A stretch of DNA of 64,000 bases, taken from NCBI RefSeq assembly GCF_902506165.1, contig NZ_LR733817.1:976255-1040254 (forward strand). The letters run 5' to 3'. This DNA comes from Bosea sp. 29B. Its GTDB lineage: Bacteria; Pseudomonadota; Alphaproteobacteria; Rhizobiales; Beijerinckiaceae. The position numbers were made by a program, and so were the translations under genes. Shown here piece after piece: positions 50,805-58,870 of this stretch (position 1 is the stretch's first letter; each line of letters opens with the position of its first letter). A model generated the notes under the pieces. It was not told the origin of the DNA and searched no databases. It worked only from the letters and a program-made list of their open reading frames with translations.

Positions 50805-51872
50805 CTACGCCGGCGGAAGCAGCGTCGCGTAGCGCTCGCGCAGATCGATCCGCCGCCCGCTCGCGGCGGCCTCGGCCACGGCGAGCGTCGCGATCAGCGT
50901 GCGCGCGCCGTCCTCGACCGGTTGCAACGAAGCGGCCTTCCCCCGGACCAGATCGCGGAAATGGTCGAGCTGGGCGATATAGGGATCGAGCGTCGGCGCA
51001 TGGATCCGTTGCGCCTGGATCGGCAGGTTCCAGCTCGGCGTCTCGCCGGCCTGCGTCCACTGCACCAGATTGGGGAATTCGAGCGCGCCGCGGCTGCCCA
51101 TGAAGCGATAGCTGCTCTCGCCGCTGAACGGGAACTCCGGGGATTCGCCGACGCCCTGCTCGGTGGTCCAGGGCGAGACGGCGCTGTCGCTGACGAAGAA
51201 GGTGCCGATCGTCCCATTCTCGAACTCGATCAGCACGCCGGCCGTGTCCTCGACGGCAAAGCCGCGGCGACGATTGGAGAGGACGGCGCCGACCGCGACG
51301 ATCTCGCCGACCGAGAAGCGCAGGAAGTCGATCTCATGGATCAGGTTGATCAGCACCGGCCCGCCGCCGGCCTGCGTCCGCCAGGGCGCCGCGCTGAAAT
51401 AGGCTTCAGGCTTGTGCACCGCCCAGATCGCGGAGACGCCGACAAGATCGCCGATCCGGCCCTCGTTCAGCAGGGAGCGCAAGGTTGCGACCTGGCGATG
51501 GTGGCGGCGATGATGGCCGACCAGCGAGCGGATACCGGCGGCCCGGGTCGCCGCGATCAGCGCAGTCGCCGTTTCCAGCGTGTCCGTGACCGGCTTCTCG
51601 ATCAGGATGTGGATGCCGCGGCGGGCGCATTCGATACCGTTCTCGGCATGGAGCTGGTTGGGCGAGGCGATGATCACGGCGGCCGGCCGGGCTTCGTCGA
51701 GCATTGCGCGATAATCGGCGAAGACGCGCGCATCGGGATTCTGGGCCGCGACCTGCTCGGCATTGACGTCGGCGATTCCCGCCAGCTCGAAGTCGGGATG
51801 CGCGGCGATCTTGGCCAGGTGCTTGCGCCCGATCAGCCCTGCGCCGATCACGCCGATTGCGATGGTCGTCAT
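50805..51872 (-). CDS. Gfo/Idh/MocA family oxidoreductase
   Basis: 355 residues from ATG 51872, with GAGGAGAGC directly before it. NAD(P) Rossmann motif IGVIGAGLIGRKHLAKIA near residues 6-23 and the E-K-P motif IEKPVTDTLETATAL near 98-112, where Lys contributes to catalysis. The C-terminal domain contains LINLIHEIDFLRFSVGEIVA. Acts on a sugar, inositol or similar polyol; the substrate is unknown. Divergent from the TetR gene, with a perfect palindrome between. Confidence 0.85.
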   Translation of the reverse strand: MTTIAIGVIGAGLIGRKHLAKIAAHPDFELAGIADVNAEQVAAQNPDARVFADYRAMLDEARPAAVIIASPNQLHAENGIECARRGIHILIEKPVTDTLETATALIAATRAAGIRSLVGHHRRHHRQVATLRSLLNEGRIGDLVGVSAIWAVHKPEAYFSAAPWRTQAGGGPVLINLIHEIDFLRFSVGEIVAVGAVLSNRRRGFAVEDTAGVLIEFENGTIGTFFVSDSAVSPWTTEQGVGESPEFPFSGESSYRFMGSRGALEFPNLVQWTQAGETPSWNLPIQAQRIHAPTLDPYIAQLDHFRDLVRGKAASLQPVEDGARTLIATLAVAEAAASGRRIDLRERYATLLPPA

Positions 51873-51927
51873 GCTCTCCTCGCTCCCTATGACCACTCCG
51901 ATCAGCCTTAATTAACTGGCCGGATAA

Positions 51928-51963
51928 TTGACAGTAATTATCCACATGGATAATTACTGTCAA
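51928..51963. promoter_or_regulatory. Perfect 16-bp inverted repeat, TetR operator candidate
   Basis: The left arm at 51928-51943 starts TTGACAGTAA and ends TTATCC; the right arm at 51948-51963 is its exact reverse complement, with spacer ACAT. Part of the arm (GGATAATT) occurs once more at 51922-51929. It lies 56 bp from the Gfo/Idh ATG and 60 bp from the TetR ATG, so one dimer pair could control both genes. TTGACA may also serve as a -35 element. Confidence 0.75.
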
Positions 51964-52022
51964 GCGACGCGGGATCGGGTAACAAGAACGCCCGCATCGG
52001 AACGGGCAATCGGGATCGCGGG

Positions 52023-52715
52023 ATGAAGGCAGTGACCACGCGCAAGCCGGCAAGCAGCGAACCGGCCAAGGTTCGCCGCCGGGATCGCGAGAAGACCAAG
52101 GCCGAGATCCTGCAGATCGCCTTCGAGGAGTTCGCCGAGAACGGGTTGCTCGGCGCCAATGCCGACGCCATCGCCGCGCGGGCCGGGATCACCAAGCGGC
52201 TGATCTTCTACTACTTCAACTCGAAGGAAGAGCTCTTCATCGCCGTGCTGGAGATGGCTTATGGCAGGATGCGCCAGGCGGAGGAGAGCCTGCATCTCGA
52301 AACTCTCGAACCGGAGGCGGCGATCCGCCGGCTCGCCGAATTCACCTTCGACTTTCACCAGGCCAACCCGGAATTCGTCCGCCTCGTCGCAATCGAGAAC
52401 ATCCATCGCGGCCGGCATGTCGCCAGCAGCGAGACGCTCCAGCAAATGACGAGGCCGATCATCGGCCAGATCGAGCGCGTGCTCGCCAAGGGTAAAGGTC
52501 TTCGGGCGATCAGGCCGGAGATCGAGGCCCACGTGCTCCATGCCACACTGAACGCCCTGTCGATCTTCTCGGTGGCGAACCGCCATACCTTCGAGGCGCA
52601 GTTCCGCTGGGACATGTCCTCGCTCGAGGCGAAGGCCCGCCAGCGGGCCGAGATCGCCGAGGTGCTTTGGCGCTATGTTCGCAGCGACGAGGCCTCCCCT
52701 GCCCGCGGCAGCTGA
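52023..52715 (+). CDS. TetR family transcriptional regulator
   Basis: 230 residues from ATG 52023. The TetR HTH covers residues 22-70 (TKAEILQIAFEEFAENGLLG, then GANADAIAARAGITKRLIFY and YFNSKEELF). The C-terminal domain (IRRLAEFTFDFHQANPEFVR) resembles TetR_C_6/NicR-type regulators of catabolism. Divergent from the Gfo/Idh gene and followed, end to end, by the leftward PPK2 gene. Confidence 0.9.
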   Translation: MKAVTTRKPASSEPAKVRRRDREKTKAEILQIAFEEFAENGLLGANADAIAARAGITKRLIFYYFNSKEELFIAVLEMAYGRMRQAEESLHLETLEPEAAIRRLAEFTFDFHQANPEFVRLVAIENIHRGRHVASSETLQQMTRPIIGQIERVLAKGKGLRAIRPEIEAHVLHATLNALSIFSVANRHTFEAQFRWDMSSLEAKARQRAEIAEVLWRYVRSDEASPARGS

Positions 52716-53630
52716 CTAATCTCCCCGGCGCTTGCGCCCGTCATCCTCGGCGAGCAGTTCCTTGCGCGCCTTCGCCATCACCTTGCGTGCCTCGTCGTCG
52801 ACCACGGGAAACTGCGGATCGAGCTTCTCGAGGCGGTTGACGATCGCCGCCGCGACGATCAGCCGGGTGAACCATTTGTTGTCGGCGGGAACGACATGCC
52901 AGGGCGCATGCTTGGTCGCGGTCTCGGCGATCGCGTCCTGGTAGGCATCCTGGTAGTCGTCCCAATGCTTGCGTTCGGCGAGATCCCCCGCATCGAACTT
53001 CCAGTTCTTGTCGGCCTCGTCGATCCGCGCCAGCAGGCGCCGGCGCTGCTCGTCCTTCGACAGGTTGAGGAAGAACTTCAGGACGACAGTGCCGTTGCGC
53101 GCCAGATGCTTCTCGAAATCGCGGATGCTCTCGAAGCGATCGCGCCAGACATGCTTGCCGATCAGCTTGGGCGGCAGGCCTTGCTTGCGCAGCAGCTCCT
53201 CATGGACGCGGACGACCAACACCTCCTCGTAATAGGAGCGGTTGAAGATGCCGATCTCGCCGCGTTCCGGCAGCGCGCAGGCGGTGCGCCAGAGAAAGTC
53301 ATGGCGCAGCTCCAGCGAGCTCGGCGCCTTGAAGGAGGTGACCTCGCAGCCCTGCGGATTGACGCCGGACATGACGTGCTCGATCGTCCCGTCCTTGCCG
53401 GCGGTATCGATCGCCTGCAGGACGATCAGCACCGACCAGCGCCGTTCGGCGAAGAGCCGTTCCTGCAGCTCGCGCAGGCGCCTGACGCCGGTCTGCAGCA
53501 GATCGCGCGCGCCGTCCTTGTCGAGGTCGAGGCCGCAGGTCTCACCGGGGTCGAAATGCTTCAGCTTGAAATCGTCGCCATCCGTGACCCTGAAGCGCTT
53601 GACCATCTCGTCCGGCAGCATGCCTGGCAT
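52716..53630 (-). CDS. ppk2: Polyphosphate kinase 2 (PPK2 class I-like)
   Basis: 304 residues; start ATG 53630 or ATG 53621. Phosphorylates a nucleoside diphosphate (or monophosphate) with polyphosphate. P-loop AIDTAGKDGT at 73-82, Walker B/lid region IGIFNRSYYEEVLVVRV near 126-142, and a conserved WKFDAGDLAERKHWDDYQ near 211-228. Length matches single-domain PPK2. Stop abuts the TetR stop, so transcripts converge. The Asp/Glu residues of the P-loop and lid look intact. Confidence 0.9.
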   Translation of the reverse strand: MPGMLPDEMVKRFRVTDGDDFKLKHFDPGETCGLDLDKDGARDLLQTGVRRLRELQERLFAERRWSVLIVLQAIDTAGKDGTIEHVMSGVNPQGCEVTSFKAPSSLELRHDFLWRTACALPERGEIGIFNRSYYEEVLVVRVHEELLRKQGLPPKLIGKHVWRDRFESIRDFEKHLARNGTVVLKFFLNLSKDEQRRRLLARIDEADKNWKFDAGDLAERKHWDDYQDAYQDAIAETATKHAPWHVVPADNKWFTRLIVAAAIVNRLEKLDPQFPVVDDEARKVMAKARKELLAEDDGRKRRGD

Positions 53631-53697
53631 CCTCTCGCAGAAAAACCTGTGTTCAATCTGTCGTGCCGTCGCCGATTGTCCAGCCTTGCGACTGCGA

Positions 53698-54693
53698 TCA
53701 GACGATCAGCTCCGATACCGGCAGCCTGGCTCGCTCTCCCGCAGGCGCGCCATCGGGCTGCCCGAGCCTGAAGACGTTGACCAGACGCCGCCCTTCGGGA
53801 ACGCCATGTCGCTCGATAAGTTGCCGATTGCTCGCCGGCCAGTCGGCCAGCACCGAGACCGGGCAGGCGGCGAGGCCCTGCGCCGTCATCATCAACCAGG
53901 CGCGGTAGAAGGCGCGCCCGGTCGCGAGCGGGTCCTCGCCATCCGGCCGATGGAAAAGTGCGACGGCGGAGTTCGCGAACTTGCCGCGCTCGCTCACCAG
54001 CGTCGCGGCAAGACCCAGCCGACGCAGCGGCGAAAACAGCGGGCCGAGCACCAGCCTGGTCGCGAACGCGACCACGCCCGGCATCGCCATCGCCTCGGCG
54101 CTGAGCCCATCTCGCTGGTAAGCCGGATCAGATCGCGATAGCCGCATCCAGCGCAGCAATTCGGCTCGATGGGCGTCGTCGCAGAGGAAGTGGAAGCCGG
54201 CCTCGTCGGCGATCCCTGCGATCGCGTCAACGGCTTCCGCGCCGCGGACCAGTTTCACATCGCCGGCCATGGCGGAGAACATGTAGAACGCCGCCTCGCC
54301 AGCCTGATCGACCGGGCGGAAGCCGCCGCGCCAGCTCGCCCGGGTGGAGACGAAATCCGCCAGCCCATCGAGTTCGCCGCCCGCTGCGATGGTGATGCGC
54401 GCCATCGGCTGCAAGCCATCCGACGCCGTGGCATCGGTCAGCGGCTCGATCTGCGCGATCCTCAAACCGCGCCGGCCGAGCGCCAGCGACAGCCCCTCGA
54501 TCGCAGCGCCATGCGAGAGCCGGACATCGTGCCCTGACGGATCGGCTGCCGGCAGGCGCCGCGCAACGTCTTCCAGCAGGAGCAGCTCATCGCCGCCAAT
54601 GAGCCGCCAGCGTGTCGGCTGGATATTGTGGACGCTCGGTGCCTGCCGGGCCTCGGCAAGCAGCTCTTCGAGCAGGGGCCGGTCGAGCATCAT
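53698..54693 (-). CDS. Nitroreductase-like (FMN) protein of the six-gene operon
   Basis: 331 residues beginning MMLDRPLLEELLAEARQAPS. The FMN-binding loop APSVHNIQPTRW at 18-29 matches the family A-P-S-x-x-N-x-Q-P-W pattern. VSVLADWPASNRQLIERHGV near the C-terminus is typical of the second half of Acg-like proteins that keep the fold but have altered active sites. Such proteins can oxidise, reduce, or simply bind flavin. Last gene of the operon, 2 bp after the GNAT-like gene; the physical pairing with a ThiF-type enzyme is also seen in MoeY-type fusions. Confidence 0.75.
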   Translation of the reverse strand: MMLDRPLLEELLAEARQAPSVHNIQPTRWRLIGGDELLLLEDVARRLPAADPSGHDVRLSHGAAIEGLSLALGRRGLRIAQIEPLTDATASDGLQPMARITIAAGGELDGLADFVSTRASWRGGFRPVDQAGEAAFYMFSAMAGDVKLVRGAEAVDAIAGIADEAGFHFLCDDAHRAELLRWMRLSRSDPAYQRDGLSAEAMAMPGVVAFATRLVLGPLFSPLRRLGLAATLVSERGKFANSAVALFHRPDGEDPLATGRAFYRAWLMMTAQGLAACPVSVLADWPASNRQLIERHGVPEGRRLVNVFRLGQPDGAPAGERARLPVSELIV

Positions 54694-54695
54694 CG

Positions 54696-55811
54696 TCAGC
54701 CCCGTAGGCTCTTGGCGAAGAGGTGCAGCCGGTGCAGCGGCTTTGCCCCCGCCTTCTCGGCTTGCCTGAGGCTCGGCCCGTTGACGTCGGCGATCCAGGT
54801 GCCGCCGAGCTCGTCATAGCCCGCCGCCTTCAATGCGCTCGTCACCTTGTAGAGCATGGCGCCGTTGAGCCCGTGATTATGGAAGGCGCGATTGACCGAC
54901 TGGTAGACGATGACGGCGCGCCGGTTGCTCCAGCGATGCCAGAGGAAGCGCAAGGGGAAGCTCGGGCCGATCCGCCCGCCGGCCGCCTTCACCAGCGGGT
55001 TGAGGTCGGGGATCGCGATGATCGCACCGACCGGCTCGCCCTTGTGGTGGACCACGGTCGAGATGCGCTTGTCGATCACCCACATCATGTCGCCGGCCTG
55101 GAAGCGGTATTCTTCCGCCGTGGGCGGCACAAACATCGGATTGGCGTCGAAGCCGTCATTGAGGATGAGACGCGACTCTTCCAGCCGCTCGGCAAAATGC
55201 CGGCGGTCGATCGGCATCCAGCGGTAATCGGGATCGGCGAGGATCGCCCTTTGCTTCTCGCCGAGCAGGCCGGAGGGATCGACCTCGGCGAGCGCGATCC
55301 GGAAGGTCGTCATCGGGAAGGTCGGGGCATAGCCGTTCGCTTCGAGCAGCCGCGCGACATGCGGCGGGCTGAAGATCATGTCGGTGAAGGGCGCGTTCTC
55401 GAAGCCGCCTGTGACGACGCCGGCCTGCTGCATCGCCGTCAGGTTGAAGTTGCCGACGAGCTCCGCCATGCCGCGTTCGCGCGCCCAGTTCTCGGCAGCG
55501 CCGAGCAGAGCCGAAGCGATTTCGACACCATCGGTGCAGTCGAAATAGCCGAACTGGGCCCGGGCCGTGCCATGGCGCGCATTCGAGGCGTCGTGGATCG
55601 CAGCGACGATGCGTCCGAGCGGTCGCCCGTCCCTCAGCGCCGTGAACAACTCGAAACGGCCATGCCCGTTCTTGACCAGCGGATTGCGCGCGGGATCGAG
55701 CATGCGGTCGAAATCGGACCACATCGGCGGCACATACGGGCTGTCCGCCGGATAGACCTCGGCCGTGACGGCGAAGGCTGCCTTGCGGTCGTTGCTGGTG
55801 ATCTCGATCAT
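54696..55811 (-). CDS. GNAT-fold N-acyltransferase-like protein (371 aa)
   Basis: Starts at ATG 55811 within the ATGA overlap with the membrane-protein gene. A large two-domain GNAT-like protein: the N-terminal part (MIEITSNDRKAAFAVTAEVY, then GRIVAAIHDASNAR and GAAENWARERGMAELVGNFN) and a C-terminal half with VGAIIAIPDLNPLVKAAG. A candidate acyl-CoA region is FLWHRWSNRRAVIVYQSVN. Similar full-length proteins are annotated as hypothetical or GNAT. Substrate unknown; acyl transfer to an amine is inferred. Confidence 0.65.
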   Translation of the reverse strand: MIEITSNDRKAAFAVTAEVYPADSPYVPPMWSDFDRMLDPARNPLVKNGHGRFELFTALRDGRPLGRIVAAIHDASNARHGTARAQFGYFDCTDGVEIASALLGAAENWARERGMAELVGNFNLTAMQQAGVVTGGFENAPFTDMIFSPPHVARLLEANGYAPTFPMTTFRIALAEVDPSGLLGEKQRAILADPDYRWMPIDRRHFAERLEESRLILNDGFDANPMFVPPTAEEYRFQAGDMMWVIDKRISTVVHHKGEPVGAIIAIPDLNPLVKAAGGRIGPSFPLRFLWHRWSNRRAVIVYQSVNRAFHNHGLNGAMLYKVTSALKAAGYDELGGTWIADVNGPSLRQAEKAGAKPLHRLHLFAKSLRG

Positions 55812-57028
55812 GCCGGGACCTTGCTCGGTGCGCTCGCCAGGAGCCGGCGCACCAGCGCCAGCGCCGTCTCGGTCGCAGGATCGTCCGACACCACCGGCAC
55901 GGTGACCAGCAGCAGGTCGAGCGGCTCCTCGCCGAGCACGAGCAGATGGCTGACGGAATGGGCCGCCATCAAGGCCGCGAGCCGTTCGGCGGCCGGCTCG
56001 GTCGACGGCCAGGGCCAGCTTCGCCCGGAGGCATGGAGCACGCTGATCTCGCGCAGCGCCGGCTTCAGGACGGCGGGGTCGTAATCGCCGAGCTCGGCCT
56101 CGCCGAGCCGGCGGGCGCTGCTGAACAGCGGGTGCCCGGCGAGCTGGGCGATCAGCGTCTCTCGCGTCTCGGCGCGCGAGCGGGCGAGCGAGCCGAGGAC
56201 GCCGGGCGCAGTCGCGTCGAATGAACTCGACAGCGCATCGACCGCGAGCGCGATCGCGAGAACGCCGGCAAGTGTCACGGCGCAGAGCCTGACGCCATGG
56301 GCGAGGTCGGCGCCGGGCGTGACATGTGCGGCAGCTGCGCCCAGCAGCAATGCCGCCGCGACACGCAGGCCGAGCAGGACGAAACCTTGCCGGCGCGTCG
56401 GCGCTGCGCCGCCGGTCACGAGCACGATCGAAACCAGCAGCAATGCGCCGACACCGCCAAGCCGGACCGGCATATCCGGCAGCAGCCCCCGGAAATCGCT
56501 GAGCGCGAAGGGCAGGATCAGGAAGGCGCAGAGCCCGAGCCGCCAGACACTCGTATTCTCCGCTTCGGTCAGCGAAGCCGGATCGCGCCGGAACAGCAGC
56601 AGCCCGCAAAAGGCGACCGTGACGAACTGAAAGCCGGCCAGCGCCAGGTCATAGGCCCAGGGATGATCGGCAAGGCCGATGAGGCTGCCGAGCACGAGCA
56701 GGCCGGAGCCGGCGAGCACGGCGATCTTGCCGACACGCGGCGCATGCCGGCGCAGCATGCCTTCGGTGACGATCAGCGCCCCCAGCGGGAACAGCGCGGC
56801 GCAGGACAGCGCCAATCGCTCCAGCAGGACGCTGCCGCTCCACCAGCCGAGGCCGCGCAGCAGGAAGAGCGCAGCGACGAGCCCCATCGCCAGGAGAAAA
56901 CGCGTCGTCAGCGCCCCGCGTGGATCGCGCCGGCGCAAGGTCAGCATGGCGACGGCAAGGCCGAGCGCGCCGCAGATGTCGACGATGGAATCGGCGACCA
57001 AGGCAGGGTTGGCGAAGCCGCCATTCAT
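55808..57028 (-). CDS. Polytopic membrane protein with soluble C-terminal domain
   Basis: 406 residues from ATG 57028, again an ATGA overlap with the gene before. Residues 10-270 hold about eight hydrophobic spans (for example GALGLAVAMLTLRR and LRVAAALLLGAAAAHV). Residues 275-406 are soluble, helical and include LLVLGEEPLDLLLVTVPVV. No catalytic motif is seen. The layout resembles 7TM sensor or transporter domains. It may present the product of the operon at the membrane; no family assigned. Confidence 0.65.
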   Translation of the reverse strand: MNGGFANPALVADSIVDICGALGLAVAMLTLRRRDPRGALTTRFLLAMGLVAALFLLRGLGWWSGSVLLERLALSCAALFPLGALIVTEGMLRRHAPRVGKIAVLAGSGLLVLGSLIGLADHPWAYDLALAGFQFVTVAFCGLLLFRRDPASLTEAENTSVWRLGLCAFLILPFALSDFRGLLPDMPVRLGGVGALLLVSIVLVTGGAAPTRRQGFVLLGLRVAAALLLGAAAAHVTPGADLAHGVRLCAVTLAGVLAIALAVDALSSSFDATAPGVLGSLARSRAETRETLIAQLAGHPLFSSARRLGEAELGDYDPAVLKPALREISVLHASGRSWPWPSTEPAAERLAALMAAHSVSHLLVLGEEPLDLLLVTVPVVSDDPATETALALVRRLLASAPSKVPA

Positions 57029-57906
57029 GGCCCGGCCACCATCTGCTTGAGCGCTCGCACGACGAAGGGCTTCAGCAGCGCCGCGACCGGCGCCGGCAGG
57101 GGCCGCTCGACCGCCGGCCGATAAGGGTTGAAGAACCAGCCGCGGCAATCGGTGCCGGTGCGCTTGCCGAGCGCCAGCGCAATCGTCTCATAGGCCATCA
57201 TCATGCCGGTGGTGATCACCATCGGCGCAAAGGACATCCGGCTGCGCCGGCCGGCCGCGACCTCGCCGGCAATGGCGAGATCGACATGATGGCGCGAGCG
57301 CGAATGCAGCATCACATGTGTGACCTCGCACAGCATCGCCGCGCGCTTGTCGTCCTCGCTGAGCGTGCGCCAATCCTTGCCGAGGGTCGGGAAGCTGAGC
57401 CGCTCCTCCGGGCGCGGATCCTCCGGCCGGACCACGATCACCGAGGGGAGCGGCGCCATATAGGCGTCGATCACGCTGGCGCCGGCCGCTTTCGCCGTGC
57501 GGTAGAGGTGCAGGCCGGCGGCGATGTCGTCCATGCCGTTGACGATGATTTTGCAGCGCCCCGCGATCTCCGGCAGGCGCTCCGCCCATTCGGCGCCGAG
57601 CACCTCGATCTCGATCTCCGGATTGATCGCGCGCGCCGCCTCGGCGGCGGCTTCCGCCTTGGGCTGGCCGACCGTGCCGGCATTGGCGAAGACCTGCCGG
57701 TTCAGGTTCGAGACCTCGAAGACGTCGATGTCGGCGATGATGAAGCGGCCGATCCCGGCCCGGACCAGTGCCATGAAAGCGGCCCCGCCCATGCCGCCGA
57801 CGCCGCAGACGAAGATCGTCGCCTGCTGCAGCCGCGCCTGCTCTACTTCCGTGACGAAGCCGATATTGCGGGTGGTGAAGAGCTCGTAGCTGAATCCGGG
57901 AATCAT
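57025..57906 (-). CDS. ThiF/MoeB/E1-like adenylyltransferase
   Basis: 293 residues from ATG 57906 (MIPGFSYELFTTRNIGFVTE). E1-type ATP site: VCGVGGMGGAAFMALVRAGI near 33-52, D59-x-D61-x-F-E-V-S-N-L-N-R-Q-V near the second strand, and the adenylate-binding block NGMDDIAAGLHLYRTA. It lacks the two CxxC zinc pairs of MoeB/ThiF and has no clear catalytic Cys in a crossover loop, so it may adenylate a small carboxylate rather than a ubiquitin-like protein. It overlaps its neighbours by 4 bp on both sides. Confidence 0.75.
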   Translation of the reverse strand: MIPGFSYELFTTRNIGFVTEVEQARLQQATIFVCGVGGMGGAAFMALVRAGIGRFIIADIDVFEVSNLNRQVFANAGTVGQPKAEAAAEAARAINPEIEIEVLGAEWAERLPEIAGRCKIIVNGMDDIAAGLHLYRTAKAAGASVIDAYMAPLPSVIVVRPEDPRPEERLSFPTLGKDWRTLSEDDKRAAMLCEVTHVMLHSRSRHHVDLAIAGEVAAGRRSRMSFAPMVITTGMMMAYETIALALGKRTGTDCRGWFFNPYRPAVERPLPAPVAALLKPFVVRALKQMVAGP

Positions 57907-58865
57907 GGCTTCGTCCTGGCGGCGCGTGGACGCAATGTGCCGAAACGCCTGGTATCGTCGAGCCAGTGCAGCAAGGGCAGCACCAGCCGCTGCAGCAGGA
58001 GGAAGGCGGAAGCGCCGATCAGACCGGGCAGCGAGGCGCGCGGAACCTGCCCGAGCAGGTACCTCCGCGCCGCCGCCAGATCCATGCGGCCGAGCTGGAG
58101 CACGTCGTCGCCCCGCTCGTAGTCCAGCGTCTCCCGGCAGAACGTGTTGTAGCGCGGCTCGCGATGCTGGGTCGCCTGCTCGAAGCTCTTCTTCAGATCG
58201 TCCGAGCCACCGGTATAGGCGTCGGTGATGACCGAGCGCGCCTCCTCGAAGCCGGCCTCCTCCCCCACGCCGAAGACATGGCGGTGCCCGCGCATGATCT
58301 GCCGGGCGAGTGAGAGGTGCGCGAAGCTCTGGCGGCTGCCGGCATCCGGCGAAGGATAGACGTCGGAGAAGGTCTCGCAGACCATGCCGACCACGCTCGG
58401 AACCTGCGTCACATTCGAGATCCAGCGCGGCCTCAGGCCCCCGCGCACGAACAGCACCAGCACGGTCAGGCCGTAGAGCACCCAGGAGAGGCCGCGCCCG
58501 CGCACCTCGGGATCGACCATGACGAGCCCGAGATGCGTGACCTGCTCCGGCTCGCCGTTCAGCGAGAGCTGCATCTGCGCCAGGGCGTTGAAGGCGACCG
58601 GTCGCCCGGTCGCCGTCTCGCTGATCAGGGTGACGATGCTCTGGCTCAGGCGCTCGCGCTCGCCGGAGAAGACGCCATAGGTCAGCGCGCCCTGCGCCAG
58701 CGTCCGCCCTGCCACGGTCCGCAACTGCTCGACCAGCGCCGCGAGCTCGGCATCGTCGAGCACAACGCCCGGCCGCTCGATGATCCGCGTCGTCAAACCG
58801 GGCGCGGTCGCGAGCGTAAGGTCGAGCGTTGGCCGCCTGAGTGCCTTCAACCAGAAGCCGAGCAT
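57903..58865 (-). CDS. GNAT family acyltransferase (N-acyl amino acid synthase-like)
   Basis: 320 residues from ATG 58865, 5 bp after the Aas-like gene. The acyl-CoA motif is VDPEVRGRGLSWVLYG near 117-132 (RGRG loop). The protein is larger than simple acetyltransferases and has a long C-terminal tail that ends with a hydrophobic helix (SAFLLLQRLVLPLLHWL near 290-306), suggesting membrane attachment. By shape it resembles long-chain N-acyl amino acid synthases. With a fatty-acid-activating partner upstream, acylation of an amine is a reasonable inference. Confidence 0.65.
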   Translation of the reverse strand: MLGFWLKALRRPTLDLTLATAPGLTTRIIERPGVVLDDAELAALVEQLRTVAGRTLAQGALTYGVFSGERERLSQSIVTLISETATGRPVAFNALAQMQLSLNGEPEQVTHLGLVMVDPEVRGRGLSWVLYGLTVLVLFVRGGLRPRWISNVTQVPSVVGMVCETFSDVYPSPDAGSRQSFAHLSLARQIMRGHRHVFGVGEEAGFEEARSVITDAYTGGSDDLKKSFEQATQHREPRYNTFCRETLDYERGDDVLQLGRMDLAAARRYLLGQVPRASLPGLIGASAFLLLQRLVLPLLHWLDDTRRFGTLRPRAARTKP

Positions 58866-58870
58866 CGCCT

